Source: Clostridia bacterium (lineage in GTDB: Bacteria; Bacillota; Clostridia; Lachnospirales; Lachnospiraceae). From it: DNA of 64,000 bases. The notes beneath the pieces are model-generated. The model worked only from the letters and a program-made list of their open reading frames with translations, did not search any database and was not told the origin of the DNA. A program made the translations under genes and the position numbers. Positions 1 through 8,539 of this stretch are shown here, in pieces (positions within the stretch are counted from its first letter, which is position 1; each line of letters begins with the position of its first letter). The stretch spans positions 1 to 64,000 of the forward strand of contig CAJTFD010000015.1 in the NCBI GenBank assembly GCA_910575625.1, in the 5' to 3' direction.

Positions 1-217
<217 letters not shown>

Positions 218-437
218 ATACCTTTATCCCATTTACTGTTTGGGTTGTGTTCTTCAAATAAAAATCTCTTTGATAAGGATTTTCAGGAACTCATTTATAC
301 TTGTGAGATATCTTCCGATATCTCCGTCACAAATGTATGATCGTGTGTTTCGCTGTTCAGTTGTCAATGTGCTTTTTGTTACGCTTATTTCTTTTTTGTC
401 GCTTGTCGTTTTTTGTCTTCTCCGTTGCGACTTGCTT

Positions 438-466
438 ATAATAGCACGGCCCTCCAGTAATGTCAA
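438..466 (-). promoter_or_regulatory. rRNA operon promoter
   Basis: On the minus strand there is TTGACA (466-461), a 17-base spacer and TATTAT (443-438), preceded by an A/T-run that could act as an UP element. It lies about 220 bases upstream of the 16S 5' end and reads into it, the usual distance for a leader. The remaining 218-437 is rRNA leader with no ORF of note. Confidence 0.75.
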
Positions 467-513
467 TACTTTTTTTAAATTATTTTTTCTTTTCTTTTTT
501 TATTTTCCAGTCA

Positions 514-541
514 TTGATTTTATAGAGATTTATGGTATAAT
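514..541 (+). promoter_or_regulatory. Promoter of the tRNA-Val/tRNA-Ala unit
   Basis: TTGATT (514-519), a 16-base spacer and TATAAT (536-541) lie 14 bases upstream of tRNA-Val. The promoter is divergent from the rRNA promoter, so the two stable-RNA units point away from each other. Confidence 0.65.
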
Positions 542-555
542 AGATTTCGTAAGAG

Positions 556-629
556 GGAAGCATAGCTCAGCTGGGATGAGCGTCCGCCTGACACGCGGGA
601 GGTCATGGGTTCGAGCCCCGTTGCTTCCA
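556..629 (+). tRNA. tRNA-Val (anticodon GAC)
   Basis: A complete cloverleaf can be folded: acceptor GGAAGCA/TGCTTCC, a four-pair D stem, anticodon stem TCCGC/GCGGG around the loop CTGACAC, and a T arm with TTCGAGC. The anticodon GAC reads valine codons GUC and GUU. The 3' CCA is not encoded; the discriminator is A. It is co-transcribed with the tRNA-Ala eight bases downstream. Confidence 0.93.
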
Positions 630-637
630 TTTTACAA

Positions 638-710
638 GGGGCATTGGCGCAGTTGGGAGCGCGCCACATTCGCATTGTGGAGGCCACGGGTTCGAATCCC
701 GTATGCTCCA
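638..710 (+). tRNA. tRNA-Ala (anticodon CGC)
   Basis: Complete cloverleaf with acceptor GGGGCAT/ATGCTCC, anticodon stem CCACA/TGTGG and loop TTCGCAT, giving anticodon CGC (codon GCG). The acceptor stem contains the G3-U70 wobble pair, the main identity element for alanyl-tRNA synthetase, which supports the alanine call independently of the anticodon. CCA is not encoded. A terminator hairpin follows at 728. Confidence 0.93.
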
Positions 711-727
711 TATCATCCATTTGTAAA

Positions 728-757
728 AGTCTGAGCGATCAGGCTTTTTATTTTTTA
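728..757 (+). terminator. Rho-independent terminator of the tRNA unit
   Basis: Seven-pair stem AGTCTGA/TCAGGCT with a GCGA loop, followed by a T-rich tail. Nearly the same hairpin follows tRNA-Ser at 56700. Confidence 0.85.
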
Positions 758-758
758 T

Positions 759-960
759 GTAAGAAAACCGATCGATGATCCTCCCGGCCGGAGAAAGGAG
801 GATCTTATGGATCACGTCAGATGAAGAAATGCAAAGATCCCTAAACCATAGATCTGAAAGAGGCGGCACCGAAGAAGCCCTGAAAGCACTGGCAGATATC
901 CTGGGGATCAGATTTCCCAAGATTGAAAAAGAAAAAATGAATGAGCAGATCAAAGATACA
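759..960 (+). other. Short stretch with a possible decayed ORF
   Basis: An open frame runs from 775 into the terminator hairpin at 961. Its middle part reads like a charged helix (EEALKALADILGIRFPKIEK and onward). However, the only strong ribosome binding site (AGGAGG, just before 807) leads to a five-codon frame, and the long frame has no good start. It may be the tail of a degraded gene or chance. I do not call a gene here. Confidence 0.2.
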
Positions 961-991
961 AGGGGAGGGTGGCCTTTCCACCGCTCCCCTT
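961..991 (-). terminator. Terminator at the 3' end of the trp operon
   Basis: A GC-rich hairpin (arms 961-972 and 978-990, one bulged base) starts directly at the stop codon of the last gene of the operon. On the minus strand it is followed by TTGTATCTTT. It could also stop weak transcription from the other side. Confidence 0.7.
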
Positions 992-1396
992 TCATCTGCT
1001 CCATCTATAAACCTTCAAACACTGGGGATGCTCATAAATCTCTATCCCATAGATCCATCCCAGCTCCTCCACAGTCAGATCTTCCACATTGACAGCCCTT
1101 TTTTCAGGCTGTTCTCTTTCATCCATCCACATACTCCACAGCACAAGGCTCTTATGCCTTTCCATCTGCCTCCTGATATAAGCAAGAAGATCTTCTGCAA
1201 TATTAGAGAACTGGTCAAATTGGATGGACATGACATACGGCTTTTTTGTATACACCGAACTGTAAGACCGATCGTCCACAGCTATCTCCAGATTGCGTTC
1301 CTCATCAACCCGGATCATATTTTCGCTCAGCACTTCAATGCCCACGCTAAACGCATCCATTGGCTGATCTGCCGCGATAAATCTGTATAAACTCAC
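992..1396 (-). CDS. Unknown protein encoded at the end of the trp operon
   Basis: About 134 residues. The start is taken as GTG at 1396, whose last bases overlap the trpA stop (GTGA), so translation is probably coupled to trpA. The product is soluble-looking and acidic, with no signal peptide or membrane segment. It starts [16 protein letters not shown] and has a tryptophan- and tyrosine-rich C-terminal half (for example LVLWSMWMDE, ELGWIYGIEI and KVYRW). I do not recognise a domain. Because it is the last gene before the operon terminator, it must be transcribed with trpEGDCFBA; whether it has a role in tryptophan metabolism is only a guess from position. Several Trp codons in a product of a Trp-controlled operon is notable but proves nothing. 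Confidence 0.7.
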   Translation of the reverse strand: MSLYRFIAADQPMDAFSVGIEVLSENMIRVDEERNLEIAVDDRSYSSVYTKKPYVMSIQFDQFSNIAEDLLAYIRRQMERHKSLVLWSMWMDEREQPEKRAVNVEDLTVEELGWIYGIEIYEHPQCLKVYRWSR

Positions 1397-2193
1397 AGAT
1401 CCGACACCTGCATGACCGCCGCTTTCATCTCTCTCACATACGCGGACACCTTTGATATGCACGCTTCTTTATATTCCCCGACCAGGCGTACGATCGCGGA
1501 CCCCACGATTGCACCGTCCGACACTTTCGCCATCCGTGCCGCCTGATCCGGCCTGGAGATGCCAAACCCAATGGCGCAAGGGACATCCGTCACCTGGCGG
1601 ACCATGTCTGTCATCTCTTTCACATCCGTTGTGATCTCACTGCGCACGCCTGTCACACCCAGGGAAGACACCACATAGATAAATCCTTCCGCCTCCCGGG
1701 CGATGGCTCTGATCCGCTCTTTTGACGTGGGCGCGATCAGGGAGACGATCGCGACGCCGTATTCTTCACACACATCTGCGATCTCACCTTTTTCCTCAAA
1801 AGGCAGATCCGGCACGATCAGCCCGTCGATCCCGCATTCCACACAGCGTTTCATGAACGCTTCTTTTCCATAAGAAAATACCGAATTTAGATATGTGAGG
1901 AATACCAATGGGATCTTCACTGTCTCCCGCGCTTCTTTTACCATATCAAAAAGATCGTCTGTGGTACAGCCTGCCGCCAGCGCCCGCTGTGTGGCCTCCT
2001 GGATCACTTCGCCCTCCGCGATCGGATCGGAGAACGGCAGTCCGATCTCGATCAGATCCGCCCCGGCCTCCTCCATGGCGATGAGCAGTTTTTTCGTCAC
2101 ATCAAGGCTGGGGTCTCCCCCTGTGATAAATGGTATAAACGCTTTCCCATGGGCAAAAGCCCTCGCTATCCTTTCATGCTTTACATTACTCAT
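1393..2193 (-). CDS. trpA: Tryptophan synthase alpha chain
   Basis: 266 residues, the normal length. It cleaves indole-3-glycerol phosphate to indole and glyceraldehyde-3-phosphate, and indole is passed to TrpB. The N-terminal ITGGDPS and the EIGLPFSDP segment with the catalytic Glu/Asp region are present, followed by VPDLPFEE and the phosphate-binding GFGIS near the C-terminus. The TIM-barrel order is intact. It overlaps trpB by eight bases and the downstream unknown gene by four, so it sits in a tightly coupled operon. Confidence 0.97.
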   Translation of the reverse strand: MSNVKHERIARAFAHGKAFIPFITGGDPSLDVTKKLLIAMEEAGADLIEIGLPFSDPIAEGEVIQEATQRALAAGCTTDDLFDMVKEARETVKIPLVFLTYLNSVFSYGKEAFMKRCVECGIDGLIVPDLPFEEKGEIADVCEEYGVAIVSLIAPTSKERIRAIAREAEGFIYVVSSLGVTGVRSEITTDVKEMTDMVRQVTDVPCAIGFGISRPDQAARMAKVSDGAIVGSAIVRLVGEYKEACISKVSAYVREMKAAVMQVSDL

Positions 2194-3376
2194 AAAGTTC
2201 TACCCCCCTGTATCTGGCTATGGCAGCCACGTCTTTATCTCCCCGACCGGACAGATTGATCACGATGATCCGATCTTTCTCCATACCCGGCGCGATCTTC
2301 CTGGCATGGGCCACCGCGTGGGCGCTCTCCAACGCCGGGATGATGCCCTCCGTTCTGGACAGGTATTCAAATGCGCTTACGGCCTCCTCATCTGTCACCG
2401 GCACATAGGTCGCCCGGCCTGTCTCGGCCAGATGGGCATGCTCCGGCCCGATGCCCGGATAATCCAGCCCGGCTGAGAGAGAATACACCGGCGCGATCTG
2501 CCCGTCTTTATTTTGACAGAACAAGGATTTCATACCATGGAAGATCCCTGCCCTCCCTTTTGCGATGGTGGCGGCGTGTTTCTCTGTATCCACACCCAAT
2601 CCGGCCGCCTCGCATCCGATCAGAGCCACAGATGTGTCCGGGATGAATTCATAGAACGCGCCCATGGCGTTGCTCCCGCCGCCCACGCAGGCCAGCACCG
2701 CATCCGGCAGACGGCCTTCTTTTTCCATGATCTGCTCTTTGATCTCTTTTCCGATGATCTTCTGGAAATCCCGGACCATCATGGGGAAGGGATGGGGACC
2801 CATCACGGAACCCAGCACATACAGGGTGTCGTCCACCCGGCGGCTCCACTCCCGCATGGTCTCGTTGACCGCATCCTTTAAGGTCTGCGTCCCGCTGGTC
2901 ACCGGATGGACTTTCGCCCCCAGAAGTTCCATGCGGAACACATTCAATGCCTGCCGGTCTGTGTCCTCTCTGCCCATAAATATCTCACATTCCATGCCCA
3001 TCAGCGCCGCCGCCGTGGCCGTGGCCACACCGTGCTGCCCGGCGCCGGTCTCCGCGATCAGACGGGTCTTGCCCATCTTCTTTGCCAAAAGAGCCTGGCC
3101 CAGTACATTGTTGATCTTATGGGATCCCGTATGGTTTAAGTCTTCTCTTTTGATATAGATCTTCGCGCCGCCTAAGTCTTTGGTCATCTTCTCCGCGTAA
3201 TAAAGAAGAGACGGACGGCCTGCATAATCTTTCATCAGCGCGGCAAGCTCCGCCTGAAACTGCGGGTCCGCTTTATATTTTTCATAGGCTGCTTCCACTT
3301 CGTGCACAGCCGTCATCAGGGTCTCCGGCACATACTGTCCGCCGAATACGCCAAATTTTCCGTTTTCCATAGTCAT
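2186..3376 (-). CDS. trpB: Tryptophan synthase beta chain (TrpB1 type)
   Basis: 396 residues from the ATG at 3376, which overlaps the trpF stop (ATGA). It condenses indole with serine using pyridoxal phosphate. The PLP lysine lies in [10 protein letters not shown], the glycine-rich cofactor loop is [10 protein letters not shown], and GRGDKD near the end is typical. The protein starts [20 protein letters not shown], a standard TrpB1 N-terminus that pairs with TrpA. An upstream in-frame extension to 3487 would lie inside trpF and is rejected. A second, distant TrpB2 is encoded at 30575. Confidence 0.97.
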   Translation of the reverse strand: MTMENGKFGVFGGQYVPETLMTAVHEVEAAYEKYKADPQFQAELAALMKDYAGRPSLLYYAEKMTKDLGGAKIYIKREDLNHTGSHKINNVLGQALLAKKMGKTRLIAETGAGQHGVATATAAALMGMECEIFMGREDTDRQALNVFRMELLGAKVHPVTSGTQTLKDAVNETMREWSRRVDDTLYVLGSVMGPHPFPMMVRDFQKIIGKEIKEQIMEKEGRLPDAVLACVGGGSNAMGAFYEFIPDTSVALIGCEAAGLGVDTEKHAATIAKGRAGIFHGMKSLFCQNKDGQIAPVYSLSAGLDYPGIGPEHAHLAETGRATYVPVTDEEAVSAFEYLSRTEGIIPALESAHAVAHARKIAPGMEKDRIIVINLSGRGDKDVAAIARYRGVELYE

Positions 3377-4035
3377 TTTGATCCTCTCACATTTTTTATG
3401 AATGCCCGGATCTTCTCCGGGTCTTTCTTTCCATCTGTCTCCACGCCGCTGCTCACATCCACACCGAAGGGATGACAGCGCGCGCATTCTGTCAGCTTAT
3501 CCCCGATATTTTCCGGATCCAGCCCGCCCGCCAAAAACCAGGGCTTCGTAAGGGGCGGGATCAGCGATGTGTCAAAACCCAAGCCGCCGCCCCCGTACTG
3601 GCCGGGGATGTAGGTATCCAGGAGCAGATAGTCGCAGGGCTGTTCCTGGACAGACAAGATCTGCGCCGCACTCTGGACCCGGACCGCCCGGACGATCGGC
3701 TTATCTGTATGGGCAGACAACCGCTCAAGATATGCCCCGTCCTCATCCCCGTGGAGCTGGATCAGGTCGATGATCTGCCGCTGGCAGAGCCGGATGACGC
3801 GTTCGATCTCTTCATTGACAAATACACCCACCGTCCGGATATGGGGATCCAGAGAGCCGCGCATCTCTTTCGCCTGCCGGTCCGTCACCTGCCGCCGGCT
3901 CTTGGCAAACACAAATCCGGCGTAGTCGGGGAGACAGTCATTTACATAGGATACGTCCTCCATCCGGCACAGGCCGCAGATTTTGACCCGGATGGGATCT
4001 GTCTCTGTCTCATACACCCCCCGCGGCGCGCTCAT
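3373..4035 (-). CDS. trpF: Phosphoribosylanthranilate isomerase
   Basis: 220 residues. It converts phosphoribosylanthranilate to the carboxyphenylamino-deoxyribulose phosphate used by TrpC. The active-site cysteine lies in RVKICGLCR near the N-terminus. [37 protein letters not shown] and the C-terminal [10 protein letters not shown] loop with the second phosphate-binding site all fit the family. It overlaps trpC and trpB by four bases each. Confidence 0.96.
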   Translation of the reverse strand: MSAPRGVYETETDPIRVKICGLCRMEDVSYVNDCLPDYAGFVFAKSRRQVTDRQAKEMRGSLDPHIRTVGVFVNEEIERVIRLCQRQIIDLIQLHGDEDGAYLERLSAHTDKPIVRAVRVQSAAQILSVQEQPCDYLLLDTYIPGQYGGGGLGFDTSLIPPLTKPWFLAGGLDPENIGDKLTECARCHPFGVDVSSGVETDGKKDPEKIRAFIKNVRGSK

Positions 4036-4817
4036 GCGTCCCTCCCACGCAAGCCGTCCAGCATGGCCTTTTTATCCGGGCTGCGCATCAGGGTCTCTCC
4101 GATGAGCGCCGCGTTGACCCTGGCCTCCTCCAGCCGTTCGATGTCCTGCCTGCTCTTGATGCCGCTCTCCGCCACGAAGGCCACCGTATCCGGTGCGCAC
4201 GCCCGCAGACGTATACTGTTTCCGATATCCACGGTAAAATCTTTCAGGTCCCGGTTGTTGACCCCGATGATCCTGGCCCCAGCCTTTAGAGCCTGTTCCA
4301 CTTCCCATTCATCATGGGCTTCCACCAGGGCGGAGAGCCCCAGATGGTCACAGAGCTGGATAAGATCCCGTAAAATATCTCTCCCCAGGATGGCACAGAT
4401 CAAGAGCGCCGCATCCGCCCCCAGGACTTTCGCCTGGTAGATCTGGTAGGCATCGATGATAAAGTCTTTGCGCAGCAGCGGGACCTGCACCTCTTTCCGG
4501 ATCTCCTGCAGATACCGGGGGGACCCCTGGAAAAACTCCGGCTCGGTCAGAACGGAGATGGCCCCGGCCCCGGCCTGTTCGTACGCCCGGGCGATATCCA
4601 GATAGGGGAACTTTTCAGCGATCACCCCTTTGGAGGGCGATGCTTTCTTCACCTCACAGATGAACCCGATCCCATTTTCCCAGAGCATCTCCTCAAAAGG
4701 AAAACCTGTATCCGCCTCCATCGCCTGGGCCTGTGCCTCCATCGCATCCGGGCTTTTCTGTTCCTTATCCTGCTCCACCCGCTTCCTGGTGGACTCTACG
4801 ATCCGATCTAGTATCAC
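4032..4817 (-). CDS. trpC: Indole-3-glycerol phosphate synthase
   Basis: 261 residues, normal length. It decarboxylates and closes the indole ring. Family signatures are FICEVKKASPSKG near residue 55, ISVLTEPEFF, LLRKDFIIDAYQ with the catalytic lysine, IIGVNNRDL, and VAESGIKS at the C-terminal end. It overlaps trpD and trpF by four bases each. TrpC and TrpF are separate polypeptides here, unlike the fused form of enteric bacteria. Confidence 0.97.
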   Translation of the reverse strand: MILDRIVESTRKRVEQDKEQKSPDAMEAQAQAMEADTGFPFEEMLWENGIGFICEVKKASPSKGVIAEKFPYLDIARAYEQAGAGAISVLTEPEFFQGSPRYLQEIRKEVQVPLLRKDFIIDAYQIYQAKVLGADAALLICAILGRDILRDLIQLCDHLGLSALVEAHDEWEVEQALKAGARIIGVNNRDLKDFTVDIGNSIRLRACAPDTVAFVAESGIKSRQDIERLEEARVNAALIGETLMRSPDKKAMLDGLRGRDA

Positions 4818-5842
4818 TGCGCTCCACCACCTTGTGTCAGTCTCACAAACTGCTGCAATTTCTCATATGCCTTCCCGCTGTCGATCAGCTCTGCGGCCAG
4901 ATCGACGCCGTCCTGGATCGAGAAACCGTCTTTTCCCAGATACAGGCTCATGCCCGCGTTCAGCAGTACGATATCCCTCTTCGGGCCCATCTCTTTTCCC
5001 GTGAGCACATCCCGCGTGATCGCGGCGTTTTCCTTTGGATCGCCGCCCACCAGCTCAGAGAGAGCGCAGCGGCGCAGGCCAAATTGTTCCGGTGTGATGG
5101 TGTAGGAACGGATCTTTCCGTGGCGGATCTCATAGACAGAGGTCTCACCGGTCAGCGTGATCTCGTCCAGTCCGTCTTCCCCGCAGACGGCCACGCCCCG
5201 CACCACGCCCAGATTGGAGAGCACCTGCGCCAACGGCCCGGCCAGCTTCTTATCATATACGCCCAAGAGCTGCATGCTGGCGGCGGCCGGATTGGAGAGG
5301 GGACCCAGGATATTGAAGACTGTCCGCACACCCAGTTCTTTGCGCACCGGGGCCGCGTATTTCATGGAGGAATGGTAGACCGGGGCGAATAAGAAGCACA
5401 CGTCACAGGCCGCCAGGATCTTCTCGTTCTCCTCCGCAGTCAGATTTAGATCAGCGCCCAGCCGCTCCAGCACGTCCGCCGCGCCGCTCTTGCTGGATAC
5501 ACTCCGATTCCCGTGCTTTGCCACCGGCACGCCGCCTGCGGCCACCACAAACGAGGAGGTGGTGGAGATGTTAAAGGTCCCCGCTTCGTCGCCGCCGGTG
5601 CCCACGATGTCGATCACTTCCCTCTTCGGTTCGATCTTCACACCTTTTTCCCGCATCACCTGGGCAAAAGCCGTGATCTCATCGATCGTCTCCCCCTGCA
5701 GCCGCAGAGCCGTTAAGAATCCCCCCATCTGGGCCTGGGTGGCCTCCCCGGTCATCATCTCCTCCATGACCTGAGCCGCCTGTTCATAGGTTAAGTCTTT
5801 TCCGTTTACCAATTGGTAGATCGCTTCTCGTATCATCCTCAT
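4814..5842 (-). CDS. trpD: Anthranilate phosphoribosyltransferase
   Basis: 342 residues. It transfers phosphoribose from PRPP to anthranilate. The PRPP-binding motif GTGGDEAGTFNIST and the following VAKHGNRSVSSKSGAADVLE are intact, as is FLFAPVYHSSMKYAAPVRKE. It is a free-standing TrpD, not fused to TrpG. Overlaps of four bases with trpG and trpC indicate translational coupling. Confidence 0.97.
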   Translation of the reverse strand: MRMIREAIYQLVNGKDLTYEQAAQVMEEMMTGEATQAQMGGFLTALRLQGETIDEITAFAQVMREKGVKIEPKREVIDIVGTGGDEAGTFNISTTSSFVVAAGGVPVAKHGNRSVSSKSGAADVLERLGADLNLTAEENEKILAACDVCFLFAPVYHSSMKYAAPVRKELGVRTVFNILGPLSNPAAASMQLLGVYDKKLAGPLAQVLSNLGVVRGVAVCGEDGLDEITLTGETSVYEIRHGKIRSYTITPEQFGLRRCALSELVGGDPKENAAITRDVLTGKEMGPKRDIVLLNAGMSLYLGKDGFSIQDGVDLAAELIDSGKAYEKLQQFVRLTQGGGAQ

Positions 5843-6426
5843 CCCTCCCGATCAGTCTTTTTTATCTCCAAAAAATTTTCCAAAATGATATGTCCCTGGG
5901 GCGTCAGGATCGATTCCGGATGGAACTGCAGTCCATAGACCGGATCCCTTTTGTGGCACACCGCCATGATCTCCCCGTTTTCCGCCGTGGCTGTCACCTG
6001 CAGACAGTCGGGCAGGGTGTCCGCCCGAGCCACCAGGGAATGATACCGGGCAGCTGGGATCTGATCTGGCAGCCCGCGAAAAACAGGACAACCCGTATCC
6101 ACATCCACCAGGCTCTGTTTCCCATGCATCAGATGTCGCGCCGGAGCGATCACGGCCCCATAGGCTTCACAGATGGCCTGATGGCCCAGACACACGCCCA
6201 GGATCGGGATCTTCCCGGCCAGAGATCTCACCACTGCCTCGCAGACCCCGGCTTTCACCGGATAGCCCGGCCCCGGCGAGAGGACGATATGACTGGGGGC
6301 CAGCCCACGGATCTCATCCACTGTGCATGCGTCGTTCCGGATCACGCGGATATCCGGGTCGATCCCGCCGAACATCTGGACCAGATTGTAGGAAAAACTA
6401 TCGTAATTGTCAATCAAAAGCAGCAT
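5839..6426 (-). CDS. trpG: Anthranilate synthase glutamine amidotransferase subunit
   Basis: 195 residues, a class I glutamine amidotransferase. It supplies ammonia to TrpE. The N-terminal LLLIDNYDSFSYNL, the nucleophile elbow GVCLGHQAI with the catalytic cysteine, and the C-terminal LQFHPESILTPQG with the His-Glu pair are all present. It overlaps trpE by 13 bases. In some clostridia such a subunit also serves PabB; here the operon position favours tryptophan synthesis. Confidence 0.97.
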   Translation of the reverse strand: MLLLIDNYDSFSYNLVQMFGGIDPDIRVIRNDACTVDEIRGLAPSHIVLSPGPGYPVKAGVCEAVVRSLAGKIPILGVCLGHQAICEAYGAVIAPARHLMHGKQSLVDVDTGCPVFRGLPDQIPAARYHSLVARADTLPDCLQVTATAENGEIMAVCHKRDPVYGLQFHPESILTPQGHIILENFLEIKKTDREG

Positions 6427-7886
6427 GTCTCTTCCACCTCCTGGGCACGTTCCACGGCGTCCATGACGGCCATAGCTTTGTTGGCCGACTCCTCGTATTC
6501 TTTCTCCGGCACGCTGTCCGCCACGATGCCGCCGCCGGCCTGCACGTAGACCACGCCGTCCTTTTTCACCGCCATGCGGATCGCGATGCAGGTGTCTAAA
6601 TTCCCCGTAAAGTCCAGATAGCCCAGCGCGCCGCCGTAGATCCCCCGCTCCTGGCTCTCCAGCTCCTCGATGATCTCACAGGCCCGGATCTTCGGCGCGC
6701 CGGAGAGGGTCCCCGCCGGGAGCACCGCATCCACCGCATCCAGCCCGTCGCATTCCGGCCGGATATCCCCCTCCACCTGGGAACAGATGTGCATGATCCT
6801 GGAATAGCGGTGGATCATCTGGTATCCGGTCACTTTTACATTATTATAGGAAGAGATCTTGCCCAGGTCATTTCTGCCTAAGTCCACCAGCATGTTGTGT
6901 TCCGCCAGCTCCTTCTCATCCCGGAGCAGTTCCCGCTCCAGCATCTTATCTTCTTCGGCCGTTCTCCCCCGGGGTCTGGAGCCCGCCACCGGAAATGTGA
7001 CCAGGCGGCCCTGATCCAGCCGTACAAGGGTCTCCGGCGATGTGCTCATGATCTCCTCTTTATCAATATGCAGATAGACCATATAGGGCGACGGGTTTGT
7101 GGTCCGCAGGACCCGGTAGGCATCCAGCAGGCTCCCCTGATAGGGACTCGTAAACTGCCGGGAGATCACGGCCTGGAAGATATCGCCGGATCTGATATAC
7201 TCTTTGGTCTTCTCCACGATCCGGCAGTACTCCTCCTTTGACACATTGCATGTGAAGCATATCTTTTCCCGGGGAGGCCGTTCCTTCGTCCCCTGATCCG
7301 GCTGGCGTATCATAGCCGCCATGGCTTCTAAGTCCGCCGCGGCCTTTCCGTAATTTTCCATGACCTTATCCGTCTTCATGTTCACGATCAGCGCGATCTT
7401 CTGCTTCAGATGGTCGTAGGCGATCACCTTGTCAAAGAGCATCAGGTCAAAGTCGTGGAAACCGCCCTTCTTTATATGCAGCGTCGGCTCCGCATAGCCG
7501 ATCATCGAATAGGCGAAATACCCCACAAACCCGCCGGCAAAGGGAGGGAATCCCTGGATCCGGGGCGCTTTATATTTTTTTAGGATATCCCGGAGGACCT
7601 GCATGGGCTGCCGGGTCTGGATCTCTTTCGTCCGCTCTCCGTCTTCTATGGTGACTGTGCCGTCCTGGCAGTACACCCGCATCACCGGGTCATAGCCCAG
7701 GAAGGAATAGCGTCCCCACTTTTCTCCCCCCTCCACACTCTCCAGCAGATAATAGTAGGAACTCTGCTGGGCGATCTTCTTTAGAAGACCGATCGGCGTG
7801 ATGATGTCTGCGTAGATCTCCCGGCACACCGGGACCACGTCGTAGTCTTTGGCATATCCCAGGATCTGTTCACATGAAGGCTGCAT
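6414..7886 (-). CDS. trpE: Anthranilate synthase component I
   Basis: 490 residues, normal length. It converts chorismate plus ammonia to anthranilate. The tryptophan-feedback motif LLES near residue 48 and the chorismate-binding C-terminal domain (SPYMVYLH, TSPETLVRL, PVAGSRPRG, DLGRNDLGKI, GTLSGAPKIRA, GGALGYLDF, AGGGIVADS) are present. The start ATG has AAAGGAG eight bases upstream. It is the first gene of the operon, about 210 bases downstream of the T-box terminator. Confidence 0.97.
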   Translation of the reverse strand: MQPSCEQILGYAKDYDVVPVCREIYADIITPIGLLKKIAQQSSYYYLLESVEGGEKWGRYSFLGYDPVMRVYCQDGTVTIEDGERTKEIQTRQPMQVLRDILKKYKAPRIQGFPPFAGGFVGYFAYSMIGYAEPTLHIKKGGFHDFDLMLFDKVIAYDHLKQKIALIVNMKTDKVMENYGKAAADLEAMAAMIRQPDQGTKERPPREKICFTCNVSKEEYCRIVEKTKEYIRSGDIFQAVISRQFTSPYQGSLLDAYRVLRTTNPSPYMVYLHIDKEEIMSTSPETLVRLDQGRLVTFPVAGSRPRGRTAEEDKMLERELLRDEKELAEHNMLVDLGRNDLGKISSYNNVKVTGYQMIHRYSRIMHICSQVEGDIRPECDGLDAVDAVLPAGTLSGAPKIRACEIIEELESQERGIYGGALGYLDFTGNLDTCIAIRMAVKKDGVVYVQAGGGIVADSVPEKEYEESANKAMAVMDAVERAQEVEETCCF

Positions 7887-7934
7887 ATATGACTCCTTTC
7901 TCCGCTCGAGCGTGCCCTAAAACACCCTCTGATA

Positions 7935-8092
7935 AGGAACTGTTCAAAAACAACTTTTAATATTGCTTGTCTTTTTCTCCGATAGCACCGGTCAAAGATC
8001 AGTTACATAGCCCGCTATGCGCCTGATCTTTAACCGGCACTCTCAAAGAAAAATCCGGCGCACTATTTAAAAGTTATTTATTAACAGTTCCT
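7935..8092. repeat. 158-bp nested palindromic element in the trp leader
   Basis: The ends AGGAACTGTT...ACTTTTAA (7935-7960) and the complement at 8067-8092 match at 23 of 26 positions. Inside is a second inverted pair, CCGGTCAAAGATCAG with CTGATCTTTAACCGG (14 of 15). At the centre is CATAGCCCGCTATG. No ORF is present. This is the structure of a MITE-like or REP-like dispersed element. It lies between the T-box terminator and trpE, so every read-through trp transcript contains it and can fold it into a long hairpin. Confidence 0.7.
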
Positions 8093-8097
8093 AAGCA

Positions 8098-8393
8098 ACA
8101 AAAAAACGACCTCCATCCCCACATATACAGGGACAAAAGCCGTTTGATATACGCTCCTGCGGTACCACCCAATTTGGCCTGGTTTCTCCAGACCCACTCT
8201 ACTCTATGTACAAACATACATACCTGCTTGATAACGAATCAGGTTTCCGTCAGCGCCTACTGCCGTGTTAAACAACGGTTTCGGGCTGCCCTCGCAAGTC
8301 CATTCGTCTGCGCTTCCATGACTGTCTTTCCACCTGCCGACAGCTCTCTGACATATCTGCTACAGCTTACTACTCTTGCTCATTGGTTTCATC
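8098..8393 (-). promoter_or_regulatory. T-box leader, tryptophan-specific (UGG specifier)
   Basis: On the minus strand the leader contains the AGAGAG motif of stem I, a specifier region GAATGGACTT in which UGG (8302-8300) is the Trp codon followed by the usual purine, and the T-box core GGGTGGTACCGC (8170-8159) that pairs with uncharged tRNA. A terminator hairpin of AACGGCTTTTGTCCC with its partner and a run of T (8146-8100) follows. When tRNA-Trp is uncharged the antiterminator forms and trpE onwards is transcribed. The specifier agrees with the genes controlled. Confidence 0.93.
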
Positions 8394-8418
8394 GATGCTA
8401 TATCTTTTTATGGAAGTC

Positions 8419-8447
8419 AGTATACACCTAAAAATATGCTTTGTCAA
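8419..8447 (-). promoter_or_regulatory. trp operon promoter
   Basis: Consensus TTGACA (8447-8442), a 17-base spacer and TATACT (8424-8419) on the minus strand. Transcription would begin near 8411, just before the T-box. A near-consensus promoter fits control by attenuation instead of initiation. Confidence 0.9.
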
Positions 8448-8539
8448 ATCCTTTTTACAAAAATCTGCTCAAAATATATCATCCACTCAAACCCTATATT
8501 TCCTAATGATCAATATAGGGTCCCCTATCCCCGCAAACC

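Noticed and set aside
240..734. Open frame across both tRNA genes
   Set aside because: It covers rRNA leader and tRNA genes; not coding.
775..1092. Open frame running through the trp terminator hairpin
   Set aside because: The frame has no good start and its second half is antisense to the last gene of the trp operon; kept only as a possible relic.
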